Part shown: piece by piece, positions 48,795-60,388 of the stretch
Position numbering within the stretch: position 1 is the stretch's first letter
Layout: each line of letters opens with the position of its first letter
From: Amia ocellicauda
Taxonomy: Eukaryota > Chordata > Actinopteri > Amiiformes > Amiidae
DNA: 64,000 nt
Reading direction: 5' to 3'
Assembly: GCF_036373705.1 (NCBI RefSeq)
Contig: NC_089851.1
Span: 57,145,997-57,209,996, forward strand
Made by a program: the position numbers and the translations under genes
The notes under the pieces: model-generated
What the model saw: the letters and a program-made list of their open reading frames with translations, nothing else
The model's database searches: none
Told to the model about the DNA's origin: nothing

Positions 48795-50056
48795 GATAGT
48801 AGAATAACAGCAGATCACGGACCGCTGTCAATCAGGTTCTTGCCTTGCCGTCCATCCATCCATCCATCTATCTATGACTCTCAATATCTAACTCTCTTGC
48901 TTGCTATCGCTCCCCCAATGGTCAGTAGCATAGTAGCATAACAGCAGATCACGGACCACTGTCAATCAGGTGCTTGCCTTGCCATCCATCCATCCATCTG
49001 TCTATCTATCTATCTATGACTCTTGACATCTAACTCTCTTGCTTGCTATCGCTCCCCCAATGGTCAGAAGCAAAGTAGCATAACAGCAGATCACGGACCA
49101 CTGTCAATCAGATGCTTGCCTTGCCGTCCATCCATCCATCCATCCATCTATCTATCTATGACTCTTGATATCTAACTCTCTTGCTTGCTATCGCTCCCCC
49201 AATGGTCAGAAGCATAGTATCATAACAGCAGATCACGGACCACTGTCAATCAGATGCTTGCCTTGCCGTCCATCCATCCATCTATCTATCTATCTATCTA
49301 TGACTCTTGATATCTAACTCTCTTGCTTGCTATCGCTCCCCCAATGGTCAGTAGCATTGTAGCATAACAGCAGATCACGGACCACTGTCAATCAGATGCT
49401 TGCCTTGTCGTCCATCCATCCATCTATCTATCTATCTATCTATGACTCTTGATATCTAACTCTCTTGCTTGCTATCGCTCCCCCAATGGTCAGTAGCATT
49501 GTAGCATAACAGCAGATCACGGACCACTGTCAATCAGATGCTTGCCTTGCCGTCCATCCATACATCTATCTATCTATCTATCTATGACTCTTGATATCTA
49601 ACTCTCTTGCTTGCTATCGCTCCCCCAATGGTCAGTAGCATTGTAGCATAACAGCAGATCACGGACCACTGTCAATCAGATGCTTGCCTTGCCGTCCATC
49701 CATCCATCTATCTATCTATCTATCAATGACTCTCGATATCTAACTCTCTTACTTGCTATCGCTCCCCCAATGGTCAGTAGCATAGTAGCATAACAGCAGA
49801 TCACGGACCACTGTCAATCAGATGCTTGCCTTGCCGTCCATCCATCCATCCATCTATCTATCTATGACTCTTTTTATCTAACTCTCTTGCTTGCTATCGC
49901 TCCCCCAATGGTCAGTAGCATAGTAGCATAACAGCAGATCACGGAACACTGTCAATCAGATGCTTGCCTTGCCGTCCATCCATCCATCTATCTATCTATC
50001 TATCTATGACTCTCGATATCTAACTCTCTTGCTTGCTATCGCTCCCCCAATGGTCA
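48795..50056. repeat. satellite array A12
   Basis: About 9 monomers. A GACTCTTTTTATC variant near 49866 is shared with A7 (near 23172), linking these two arrays. No gene is seen. Confidence 0.94.
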
Positions 50057-50156
50057 CGTATGTTGCATTCAACGACAAAGAAAATCGTGTGCTGGAAATG
50101 ATTTTTGGCAACTGTGAAGGAACTGCACGACTGCAGCAACCACAACACCTCTGTCT

Positions 50157-50230
50157 GTCTCTGTGGCGCAATCGGTCAGCGCGTTTGGCTGTTAACCAAA
50201 AGGATGGTGGTTCGAATCCACCCAGGGACG
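50157..50230 (+). tRNA. tRNA-Asn (GTT)
   Basis: Identical to the reference; T4 at 50237-50240. Confidence 0.98.
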
Positions 50231-50394
50231 GCCCACTTTTCCCCCCGCCCCTTGTTATTGTTTCTACTTCTGGCGGACAGCTTGCCAGACTGTGGCTACA
50301 GTAACCTTAAGCTGCTTGCTGTGGATGGCCATCTTGCAAAAATGTATTGAGCGTTTAGAAACTTCCTTTCCATTGCCTAGGCCAACATAAACCA

Positions 50395-50468
50395 AGGCAC
50401 TGCTGGGAGTCGAACCCAGGGTTTCCTGTTTACAAGACAGGTGCTTTGACCAACTAAGCCACGGTGCC
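50395..50468 (-). tRNA. tRNA-Thr (TGT), subfamily II
   Basis: Identical to 13962-14035. One 5'-flank change (CCAGAACTC). Confidence 0.95.
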
Positions 50469-50510
50469 AGAACTCTCCCATTCCCCAGTGCCTACACTCA
50501 GGCGTAAGGC

Positions 50511-50541
<31 letters not shown>

Positions 50542-50626
50542 CAAAACAAAACAAAACAAAACAAAACAAAACAAAACAAAACAAAACAAAACAAAACAAA
50601 ACAAAACAAAACAAAACAAAACACAA
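50511..50626. repeat. (AAAAC)n tract
   Basis: 116 bp; the last unit is changed to ACACAA. Confidence 0.97.
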
Positions 50627-50912
50627 TCTGGATGCAGACTGCAACAAAGGAAGCACACAGAGGTGAAAACGTAAGGTTGACGGGAGCAACAAGCTCCCTG
50701 TTGCGACTGTCCAGGGGCGGCAATGGGAATTGGACGTTGGCCGTAGCGCGTGTCCTTTGGGTTCTGGTTCTTCTTTACAAACCGGCGTCTGTCCAGTTGG
50801 CTTTCCGGTTCATTACGTCCTCTGATGGCTTTACGATAAGCCTATCTTGCTAAAACTGATGGTCGACAAAGCGGAAGCACAAGCTTCGCAAGGAGCACAG
50901 AAAGCCCGCCTA

Positions 50913-50986
50913 AGGCACCGCTGGGATTTGAACCCAGGACCTCCTGTTTACTAGACAGGCGCTTTAACCAACTAAGCCACGGCGCC
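50913..50986 (-). tRNA. tRNA-Thr (AGT)
   Basis: Identical to the reference at 370-443. Confidence 0.97.
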
Positions 50987-51007
50987 AAATCTGCCGCTGC
51001 TGCTGCT

Positions 51008-52198
51008 GATAGTAGAATAACAGCAGATCACGGACCGCTGTCAATCAGGTTCTTGCCTTGCCGTCCATCCATCCATCCATCTATCTATGACTCTCAATAT
51101 CTAACTCTCTTGCTTGCTATCGCTCCCCCAATGGTCAGTAGCATAGTAGCATAACAGCAGATCACGGACCACTGTCAATCAGGTGCTTGCCTTGCCATCC
51201 ATCCATCCATCTGTCTATCTATCTATCTATGACTCTTGACATCTAACTCTCTTGCTTGCTATCGCTCCCCCAATGGTCAGAAGCAAAGTAGCATAACAGC
51301 AGATCACGGACCACTGTCAATCAGATGCTTGCCTTGCCGTCCATACATCCATCCATCCATCTATCTATCTATGACTCTTGATATCTAACTCTCTTGCTTG
51401 CTATCGCTCCCCCAATGGTCAGAAGCATAGTATCATAACAGCAGATCACGGACCACTGTCAATCAGATGCTTGCCTTGCCGTCCATCCATCCATCTATCT
51501 ATCTATCTATCTATGACTCTTGATATCTAACTCTCTTGCTTGCTATCGCTCCCCCAATGGTCAGTAGCATTGTAGCATAACAGCAGATCACGGACCACTG
51601 TCAATCAGATGCTTGCCTTGCCGTCCATCCATCCATCTATCTATCTATCTATCTATGACTCTTGATATCTAACTCTCTTGCTTGCTATCGCTCCCCCAAT
51701 GGTCAGTAGCATTGTAGCATAACAGCAGATCACGGACCACTGTCAATCAGATGCTTGCCTTGCCGTCCATCCATACATCTATCTATCTATCTATCTATGA
51801 CTCTTGATATCTAACTCTCTTGCTTGCTATCGCTCCCCCAATGGTCAGTAGCATTGTAGCATAACAGCAGATCACGGACCACTGTCAATCAGATGCTTGC
51901 CTTGCCGTCCATCCATCCATCCATCTATCTATCTATCAATGACTCTCGATATCTAACTCTCTTACTTGCTATCGCTCCCCCAATGGTCAGTAGCATAGTA
52001 GCATAACAGCAGATCACGGACCACTGTCAATCAGATGCTTGCCTTGCCGTCCATCCATCCTTCCATCTATCTATCTATGACTCTTGTTATCTAACTCTCT
52101 TGCTTGCTATCGCTCCCCCAATGGTCAGTAGCATAGTAGCATAACAGCAGATCACGGAACACTGTCAATCAGATGCTTGCCTTGCCGTCCATCCATCC

Positions 52199-52244
<46 letters not shown>

Positions 52245-52293
52245 GACTCTCGATATCTAACTCTCTTGCTTGCTATCGCTCCCCCAATGGTCA
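51008..52293. repeat. satellite array A13
   Basis: About 9 monomers, ending in a monomer with an expanded TATC run at about 52200-52243. No gene is seen. Confidence 0.94.
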
Positions 52294-52393
52294 CGTATGT
52301 TGCATTCAACGACAAAGAAAATCGTGTGCTGGAAATGATTTTTGGCAACTGTGAAGGAACTGCACGACTGCAGCAACCACAACACCTCTGTCT

Positions 52394-52467
52394 GTCTCTG
52401 TGGTGCAATCGGTCAGCGCGTTTGGCTGTTAACCAAAAGGATGGTGGTTCGAATCCACCCAGGGACG
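52394..52467 (+). tRNA. tRNA-Asn (GTT)
   Basis: C11 to T (52404) in the A box, as in 23462-23535, although the two cassettes belong to different subfamilies. T4 at 52474-52477. Confidence 0.96.
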
Positions 52468-52631
52468 GCCCACTTTTCCCCCCGCCCCTTGTTATTGTTT
52501 CTACTTCTGGCGGACAGCTTGCCAGACTGTGGCTACAGTAACCTTAAGCTGCTTGCTGTGGACGGCCATCTTGCAAAAATGTATTGAGCGTTTAGAAACT
52601 TCCTTTCCATTGCCTAGGCCAACATAAACCA

Positions 52632-52705
52632 AGGCACTGCTGGGAGTCGAACCCAGGGTTTCCTGTTTACAAGACAGGCGCTTTGACCAACTAAGCCACG
52701 GTGCC
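52632..52705 (-). tRNA. tRNA-Thr (TGT), subfamily I
   Basis: Identical to 3091-3164. Confidence 0.95.
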
Positions 52706-52747
52706 AGGACTCTCCCATTCCCCAGTGCCTACACTCAGGCGTAAGGC

Positions 52748-52798
52748 AAAAAACAAAACCAAACAAAACAAAACAAAACAAAACAAAACAAAACAAAA
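52748..52798. repeat. (AAAAC)n tract
   Basis: 51 bp with one CC interruption. Confidence 0.96.
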
Positions 52799-53084
52799 TC
52801 TGGATGCAGGCTGCAACAAAGGAAGCACACAGAGGTGAAAACGTAAGGTTGACGGGATCAACAAGCTCCCTGTTGCGACTGTCCAGGGGCGGCAATGGGA
52901 ATTGGACGTTGGCCGTAGCGCTTGTCCTTTGGGTTCTGGTTCTTCTTTACAAACCGGCGTCTGTCCAGTTGGCTTTCCGGTTCATTACGTCCTCTGATGG
53001 CTTTACGATAAGCCTATCTTGCTAAAACTGATGGTCGACAAAGCGGAAGCACAAGCTTTGCAAGGAGCACAGAAAGCCCGCCTA

Positions 53085-53158
53085 AGGCACCGCTGGGATT
53101 TGAACCCAGGACCTCCTGTTTACTAGACAGGCGCTTTAACCAACTAAGCCACGGCGCC
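53085..53158 (-). tRNA. tRNA-Thr (AGT)
   Basis: Identical to the reference at 370-443. Confidence 0.97.
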
Positions 53159-53179
53159 AAATCTGCCGCTGCTGCTGCT

Positions 53180-56100
53180 GATAGTAGAATAACAGCAGAT
53201 CACGGACCGCTGTCAATCAGGTTCTTGCCTTGCCGTCCATCCATCCATCCATCTATCTATGACTCTCAATATCTAACTCTCTTGCTTGCTATCGCTCCCC
53301 CAATGGTCAGTAGCATAGTAGCATAACAGCAGATCACGGACCACTGTCAATCAGATGCTTGCCTTGCCGTCCATCCATCCACCCATCCATCTACCTATCT
53401 ATGACTCTTGATATCTAACTCTCTTGCTTGCTATCGCTCCCCCAATGGTCAGTAGCATAGTAGCATAACAGCAGATCACGGACCACTGTCAATCAGATGC
53501 TTGCCTTGCCGTCCATCCATCTATCTATCTATCTATGACTCTTGATATCTAACTCTCTTGCTTGCTATCGCTCCCCCAATGGTCAGTAGCATAGTAGCAT
53601 AACAGCAGATCACGGACCACTGTCAATCAGATGCTTGCCTTGCCGTCCATCCATCCATCTATCTATCTATCTATCTATCTATGACTCTTGATATCTAACT
53701 CTCTTGCTTGCTATCGCTCCCCCAATGGTCAGTAGCATTGTAGCATAACAGCAGATCACGGACCAATGTCAATCAGATGCTTGCCTTGCCGTCCATCCAT
53801 CAATCTATCTATCTATCTATCAATGACTCTCGATATCTAACTCTCTTGCTTGCTATCGCTCCCCCAATGGTCAGTAGCATAGTAGCATAACAGCAGATCA
53901 CGGACCACTGTCAATCAGATGCTTGCCTTGCCGTCCATCCATCCATCCATCTATCTATCTATCTATGACTCTTGACATCTAACTCTCTTGCTTGCTATCG
54001 CTCCCCCAATGGTCAGTAGCAAAGTAGCATAACAGCAGATCACGGACCACTGTCAATCAGATGCTTGCCTTGCCGTCCATCCATCCACCCATCCATCTAC
54101 CTATCTATGACTCTTGATATCTAACTCTCTTGCTTGCTATCGCTCCCCCAATGGTCAGTAGCATAGTAGCATAACAGCAGATCACGGACCACTGTCAATC
54201 AGATGCTTGCCTTGCCGTCCATCCATCCATCCATCTATCTATCTATCTATCAATGACTCTCGATATCTAACTCTCTTACTTGCTATCGCTCCCCCAATGG
54301 TCAGTAGCATAGTAGCATAACAGCAGATCACGGACCACTGTCAATCAGATGCTTGCCTTGCCGTCCATCCATCCACCCATCCATCTACCTATCTATGACT
54401 CTTGATATCTAACTCTCTTGCTTGCTATCGCTCCCCCAATGGTCAGTAGCATTGTAGCATAACAGCAGATCACGGACCAATGTCAATCAGATGCTTGCCT
54501 TGCCGTCCATCCATCCATCTATCTATCTATCTATCTATGACTCTCGATATCTAACTCTCTTGCTTGCTATCGCTCTCCCAATGGTCAGTAGCATAGTAGC
54601 ATAACAGCAGATCACGGACCACTGTCAATCAGATGCTTGCCTTGCCGTCCATCCATCCATCCATCTATCTATCAATCTATCAATGACTCTCGATATCTAA
54701 CTCTCTTACTTGCTATCGCTCCCCCAATGGTCAGTAGCATAGTAGCATAACAGCAGATCACGGACCACTGTCAATCAGATGCTTGCCTTGCCGTCCATCC
54801 ATCCATCCATCTATCTATCTATCTATCAATGACTCTCGATATCTAACTCTCTTACTTGCTATCGCTCCCCCAATGGTCAGTAGCATAGTAGCATAACAGC
54901 AGATCACGGACCACTGTCAATCAGATGCTTGCCTTGCCGTCCATCCATCCATCTATCTATCTATCTATCTATGACTCTTGATATCTAACTCTCTTGCTTG
55001 CTATCGCTCCCCCAATGGTCAGTAGCATAGTAGCATAACAGCAGATCACGGACCACTGTCACTCAGATGCTTGCCTTGCCGTCCATCCATCCATCCATCT
55101 ATCTATCTATCTATCAATGACTCTCGATATCTAACTCTCTTGCTTGCTATCGCTCCCCCAATGGTCAGTAGCATAGTAGCATAACAGCAGATCACGGACC
55201 ACTGTCAATCAGATGCTTGCCTTGCCGTCCATCCATCCATCCATCTATCTATCTATCTATGACTCTTGACATCTAACTCTCTTGCTTGCTATCGCTCCCC
55301 CAATGGTCAGTAGCAAAGTAGCATAACAGCAGATCACGGACCACTGTCAATCAGATGCTTGCCTTGCCGTCCATCCATCCACCCATCCATCTACCTATCT
55401 ATGACTCTTGATATCTAACTCTCTTGCTTGCTATCGCTCCCCCAATGGTCAGTAGCATAGTAGCATAACAGCAGATCACGGACCACTGTCAATCAGATGC
55501 TTGCCTTGCCGTCCATCCATCCATCCATCTATCTATCTATCTATGACTCTTGATATCTAACTCTCTTGCTTGATATCGCTCCCCCAATGGTCAGTAGCAT
55601 AGTAGCATAACAGCAGATCTCGGACCACTGTCAATCAGATGCTTGCCTTGCCGTCCATCCATCCATCTATCTATCTATCTATCTATGACTCTTGATATCT
55701 AACTCTCTTGCTTGCTATTGCTCCCCCAATGGTCAGTAGCATTGTAGCATAACAGCAGATCACGGACCAATGTCAATCAGATGCTTGCCTTGCCGTCCAT
55801 CCATCCATCTATCTATCTATCTATCTATGACTCTCGATATCTAAATCTCTAGCTTGCTATCGCTCCCCCAATGGTCAGTAGCATAGTAGCATAACAGCAG
55901 ATCACGGACCACTGTCAATCAGATGCTTGCCTTGCCGTCCATCCATTCATCCATCCATCTATCTATCTATCTATCAATGACTCTCGATATCTAACTCTCT
56001 TACTTGCTATCGCTCCCCCAATGGTCAGTAGCATAGTAGCATAACAGCAGATCACGGACCACTGTCAATCAGATGCTTGCCTTGCCGTCCATCCATCCAT

Positions 56101-59100
56101 CTATCTATCTATCTATCTATGACTCTTGATATCTAACTCTCTTGCTTGCTATCGCTCCCCCAATGGTCAGTAGCATAGTAGCATAACAGCAGATCACGGA
56201 CCACTGTCACTCAGATGCTTGCCTTGCCGTCCATCCATCCATCCATCTATCTATCTATCTATCAATGACTCTCGATATCTAACTCTCTTGCTTGCTATCG
56301 CTCCCCCAATGGTCAGTAGCATAGTAGCATAACAGCAGATCACGGACCACTGTCAATCAGATGCTTGCCTTGCCGTCCATCCATCCATCTATCTATCTAT
56401 CTATCTATGACTCTTGATATCTAACTCTCTTGCTTGCTATCGCTCCCCCAATGGTCAGTAGCATAGTAGCATAACAGCAGATCACGGACCACTGTCACTC
56501 AGATGCTTGCCTTGCCGTCCATCCATCCATCCATCTATCTATCTATCTATCAATGACTCTCGATATCTAACTCTCTTGCTTGCTATCGCTCCCCCAATGG
56601 TCAGTAGCATAGTAGCATAACAGCAGATCACGGACCACTGTCAATCAGATGCTTGCCTTGCCGTCCATCCATCCATCTATCTATCTATCTATCTATGACT
56701 CTTGATATCTAACTCTCTTGCTTGCTATCGCCCCCCCAATGGTCAGTAGCATAGTAGCATAACAGCAGATCACGGACCACTGTCAATCAGATGCTTGCCT
56801 TGCCGTCCATCCATCCATCTATCTATCTATCTATCTATCTATGACTCTCGATATCTAACTCTCTTGCTTGCTATCGCTCCTCCAATGGTCAGTAGCATAG
56901 TAGCATAACAGCAGATCACGGACCACTGTCAATCAGATGCTTGCCTTGCCGTCCATCCATCCATCTATCTATCTATCTATCTATCTATGACTCTCGATAT
57001 CTAACTCTCTTGCTTGCTATCGCTCCCCCAATGGTCAGTAGCAAAGTAGCATAACAGCAGATCACGGACCACTGTCAATCAGATGCTTGCCTTGCCGTCC
57101 ATCCATCCACCCATCCATCTACCTATCTATGACTCTTGATATCTAACTCTCTTGCTTGCTATCGCTCCCCCAATGGTCAGTAGCATAGTAGCATAACAGC
57201 AGATCACGGACCACTGTCAATCAGATGCTTGCCTTGCCGTCCATCCATCCATCCATCTATCTATCTATCTATGACTCTTGATATCTAACTCTCTTGCTTG
57301 ATATCGCTCCCCCAATGGTCAGTAGCATAGTAGCATAACAGCAGATCTCGGACCACTGTCAATCAGATGCTTGCCTTGCCGTCCATCCATCCATCTATCT
57401 ATCTATCTATCTATGACTCTTGATATCTAACTCTCTTGCTTGCTATTGCTCCCCCAATGGTCAGTAGCATTGTAGCATAACAGCAGATCACGGACCAATG
57501 TCAATCAGATGCTTGCCTTGCCGTCCATCCATCCATCTATCTATCTATCTATCTATGACTCTCGATATCTAACTCTCTTGCTTGCTATCGCTCCCCCAAT
57601 GCTCAGTAGCATAGTAGCATAACAGCAGATCACGGACCACTGTCAATCAGATGCTTGCCTTGCCGTCCATCCATCCATCCATCTATCTATCAATCTATCA
57701 ATGACTCTCGATATCTAACTCTCTTACTTGCTATCGCTCCCCCAATGGTCAGTAGCATAGTAGCATAACAGCAGATCACGGACCACTGTCAAGCAGATGC
57801 TTGCCTTGCCGTCCATCCATCCATCCATCTATCTATCTATCTATCAATGACTCTCGATATCTAACTCTCTTACTTGCTATCGCTCCCCCAATGGTCAGTA
57901 GCATAGTAGCATAACAGCAGATCACGGACCACTGTCAATCAGATGCTTGCCTTGCCGTCCATCCATCCACCCATCCATCTACCTATCTATGACTCTTGAT
58001 ATCTAACTCTCTTGCTTGCTATTGCTCCCCCAATGGTCAGTAGCATTGTAGCATAACAGCAGATCACGGACCAATGTCAATCAGATGCTTGCCTTGCCGT
58101 CCATCCATCCATCTATCTATCTATCTATCTATGACTCTCGATATCTAACTCTCTTGCTTGCTATCGCTCTCCCAATGGTCAGTAGCATAGTAGCATAACA
58201 GCAGATCACGGACCACTGTCAATCAGATGCTTGCCTTGCCGTCCATCCATCCATCCATCTATCTATCAATCTATCAATGACTCTCGATATCTAACTCTCT
58301 TACTTGCTATCGCTCCCCCAATGGTCAGTAGCATAGTAGCATAACAGCAGATCACGGACCACTGTCAATCAGATGCTTGCCTTGCCGTCCATCCATCCAT
58401 CCATCTATCTATCTATCTATCAATGACTCTCGATATCTAACTCTCTTACTTGCTATCGCTCCCCCAATGGTCAGTAGCATAGTAGCATAACAGCAGATCA
58501 CGGACCACTGTCAATCAGATGCTTGCCTTGCCGTCCATCCATCCATCTATCTATCTATCTATCTATGACTCTTGATATCTAACTCTCTTGCTTGCTATCG
58601 CTCCCCCAATGGTCAGTAGCATAGTAGCATAACAGCAGATCACGGACCACTGTCAATCAGATGCTTGCCTTGCCGTCCATCCATCCATCTATCTATCTAT
58701 CTATCTATGACTCTTGATATCTAACTCTCTTGCTTGCTATCGCTCCCCCAATGGTCAGTAGCATTGTAGCATAACAGCAGATCACGGACCACTGTCAATC
58801 AGATGCTTGCCTTGCCGTCCATCCATTCATCCATCCATCTATCTATCTATCTATCAATGACTCTCGATATCTAACTCTCTTACTTGCTATCGCTCCCCCA
58901 ATGGTCAGTAGCATAGTAGCATAACAGCAGATCACGGACCACTGTCAATCAGATGCTTGCCTTGCCGTCCATCCATCCATCTATCTATCTATCTATCTAT
59001 CTATCTATGACTCTTGATATCTAACTCTCTTGCTTGCTATCACTCCCCCAATGGTCAGTAGCATAGTAGCATAACAGCAGATCACGGACCACTGTCACTC

Positions 59101-59487
59101 AGATGCTTGCCTTGCCGTCCATCCATCCATCCATCTATCTATCTATCTATCAATGACTCTCGATATCTAACTCTCTTGCTTGCTATCGCTCCCCCAATGG
59201 TCAGTAGCATAGTAGCATAACAGCAGATCACGGACCACTGTCAATCAGATGCTTGCCTTGCCGTCCATCCATCCATCTATCTATCTATCTATCTATGACT
59301 CTTGATATCTAACTCTCTTGCTTGCTATCGCTCCCCCAATGGTCAGTAGCATTGTAGCATAACAGCAGATCACGGACCAATGTCAATCAGATGCTTGCCT
59401 TGCCGTCCATCCATCCATCTATCTATCTATCTATCTATGACTCTCGATATCTAACTCTCTTGCTTGCTATCGCTCCCCCAATGGTCA
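53180..59487. repeat. satellite array A14
   Basis: About 44 monomers. A block recurs with a period of 1,728 bp, marked by AGATCTCGG at 55615 and 57343 and by GCTATTGCTCC. CCACCCATCCATCTACC monomers recur at least five times. No gene is seen. Confidence 0.94.
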
Positions 59488-59587
59488 CGTATGTTGCATT
59501 CAACGACAAAGAAAATCGTGTGCTGGAAATGATTTTTGGCAACTGTGAAGGAACTGCACAACTGCAGCAACCACAACACCTCTGTCT

Positions 59588-59661
59588 GTCTCTGTGGCGC
59601 AATCGGTCAGCGTGTTTGGCTGTTAACCAAAAGGATGGTGGTTTGAATCCACCCAGGGACG
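59588..59661 (+). pseudogene. tRNA-Asn (GTT)-like, B-box mutated
   Basis: Two changes from the reference: C25 to T (59613, G10-U25 wobble) and C56 to T (59644). C56 is near-invariant: it pairs with G19 at the tRNA elbow and is a key base of the B box, here GGTTTGAATCC. Anticodon GTT and the T4 (59668-59671) are intact. Loss of TFIIIC binding is expected from known B-box requirements, so I call it a probable pseudogene; weak activity cannot be excluded. Confidence 0.75.
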
Positions 59662-59825
59662 GCCCACTTTTCCCCCCGCCCCTTGTTATTGTTTCTACTT
59701 CTGGCGGACAGCTTCCCAGACTGTGGCTACAGTAACCTTAAGCTGCTTGCTGTGGACGGCCATCTTGCAAAAATGTATTGAGCGTTTAGAAACTTCCTTT
59801 CCATTGCCTAGGCCAACATAAACCA

Positions 59826-59899
59826 AGGCACTGCTGGGAGTCGAACCCAGGGTTTCCTGTTTACAAGGCAGGCGCTTTGACCAACTAAGCCACGGTGCC
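59826..59899 (-). tRNA. tRNA-Thr (TGT)-like, anticodon-stem mismatch
   Basis: Subfamily I sequence with T31 to C (59868), which leaves C31 opposite A39 next to the anticodon loop, in addition to the common C6-A67 mismatch. Promoter boxes and anticodon TGT are intact. It may be transcribed but poorly folded; function is doubtful. Confidence 0.8.
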
Positions 59900-59941
59900 A
59901 GGACTCTCCCATTCCCCAGTGCCTACACTCAGGCGTAAGGC

Positions 59942-60007
59942 AAAAAACAAAACCAAACAAAACCAAACAAAACAAAACAAAACAGAACAAAACAAAACAA
60001 ATCAAAA
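59942..60007. repeat. (AAAAC)n tract, interrupted
   Basis: 66 bp with two CC interruptions, one AGAAC and one AATC change. The most degenerate tract in the window. Confidence 0.95.
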
Positions 60008-60293
60008 TCTGGATGCAGGCTGCAACAAAGGAAGCACACAGAGGTGAAAACGTAAGGTTGACGGGAGCAACAAGCTCCCTGTTGCGACTGTCCAGGGGCG
60101 GCAATGGGAATTGGACGTTGGCCGTAGCGCTTGTCCTTTGGGTTCTGGTTCTTCTTTACAAACCGGCGTCTGTCCAGTTGGCTTTCCGGTTCATTACGTC
60201 CTCTGATGGCTTTACGATAAGCCTATCTTGCTAAAACTGATGGTCGACAAAGCGGAAGCACAAGCTTCGCAAGGAGCACAGAAAGCCCGCCTA

Positions 60294-60367
60294 AGGCACC
60301 GCTGGGATTTGAACCCAGGACCCCCTGTTTACTAGACAGGTGCTTTAAACAACTAAGCCACGGCGCC
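60294..60367 (-). pseudogene. tRNA-Thr (AGT)-like, G19 lost
   Basis: Three changes from the reference: G19 to T (60349) in the A box (TGGCTTAGTTGT), G26 to A, and A44 to G. G19 forms the conserved elbow pair with C56 and belongs to the A-box consensus GG, so both folding and TFIIIC contact are likely weakened. The anticodon is AGT. Probable pseudogene. Confidence 0.7.
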
Positions 60368-60388
60368 AAATCTGCCGCTGCTGCTGCT

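Larger units (their letters stand above)
50057..51007. repeat. tRNA cassette 13 (951 bp, subfamily II)
   Basis: 835-bp body plus 116-bp tract. Confidence 0.93.
52294..53179. repeat. tRNA cassette 14 (886 bp, subfamily I)
   Basis: 835-bp body plus 51-bp tract. Subfamily I markers are present (GCAGGC, GCGCTTGTCC, G26). Confidence 0.93.
59488..60388. repeat. tRNA cassette 15 (901 bp, subfamily I, degenerating)
   Basis: 835-bp body plus 66-bp interrupted tract. It keeps full length and order, but all three tRNA genes carry substitutions at structural or promoter positions. Confidence 0.92.
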
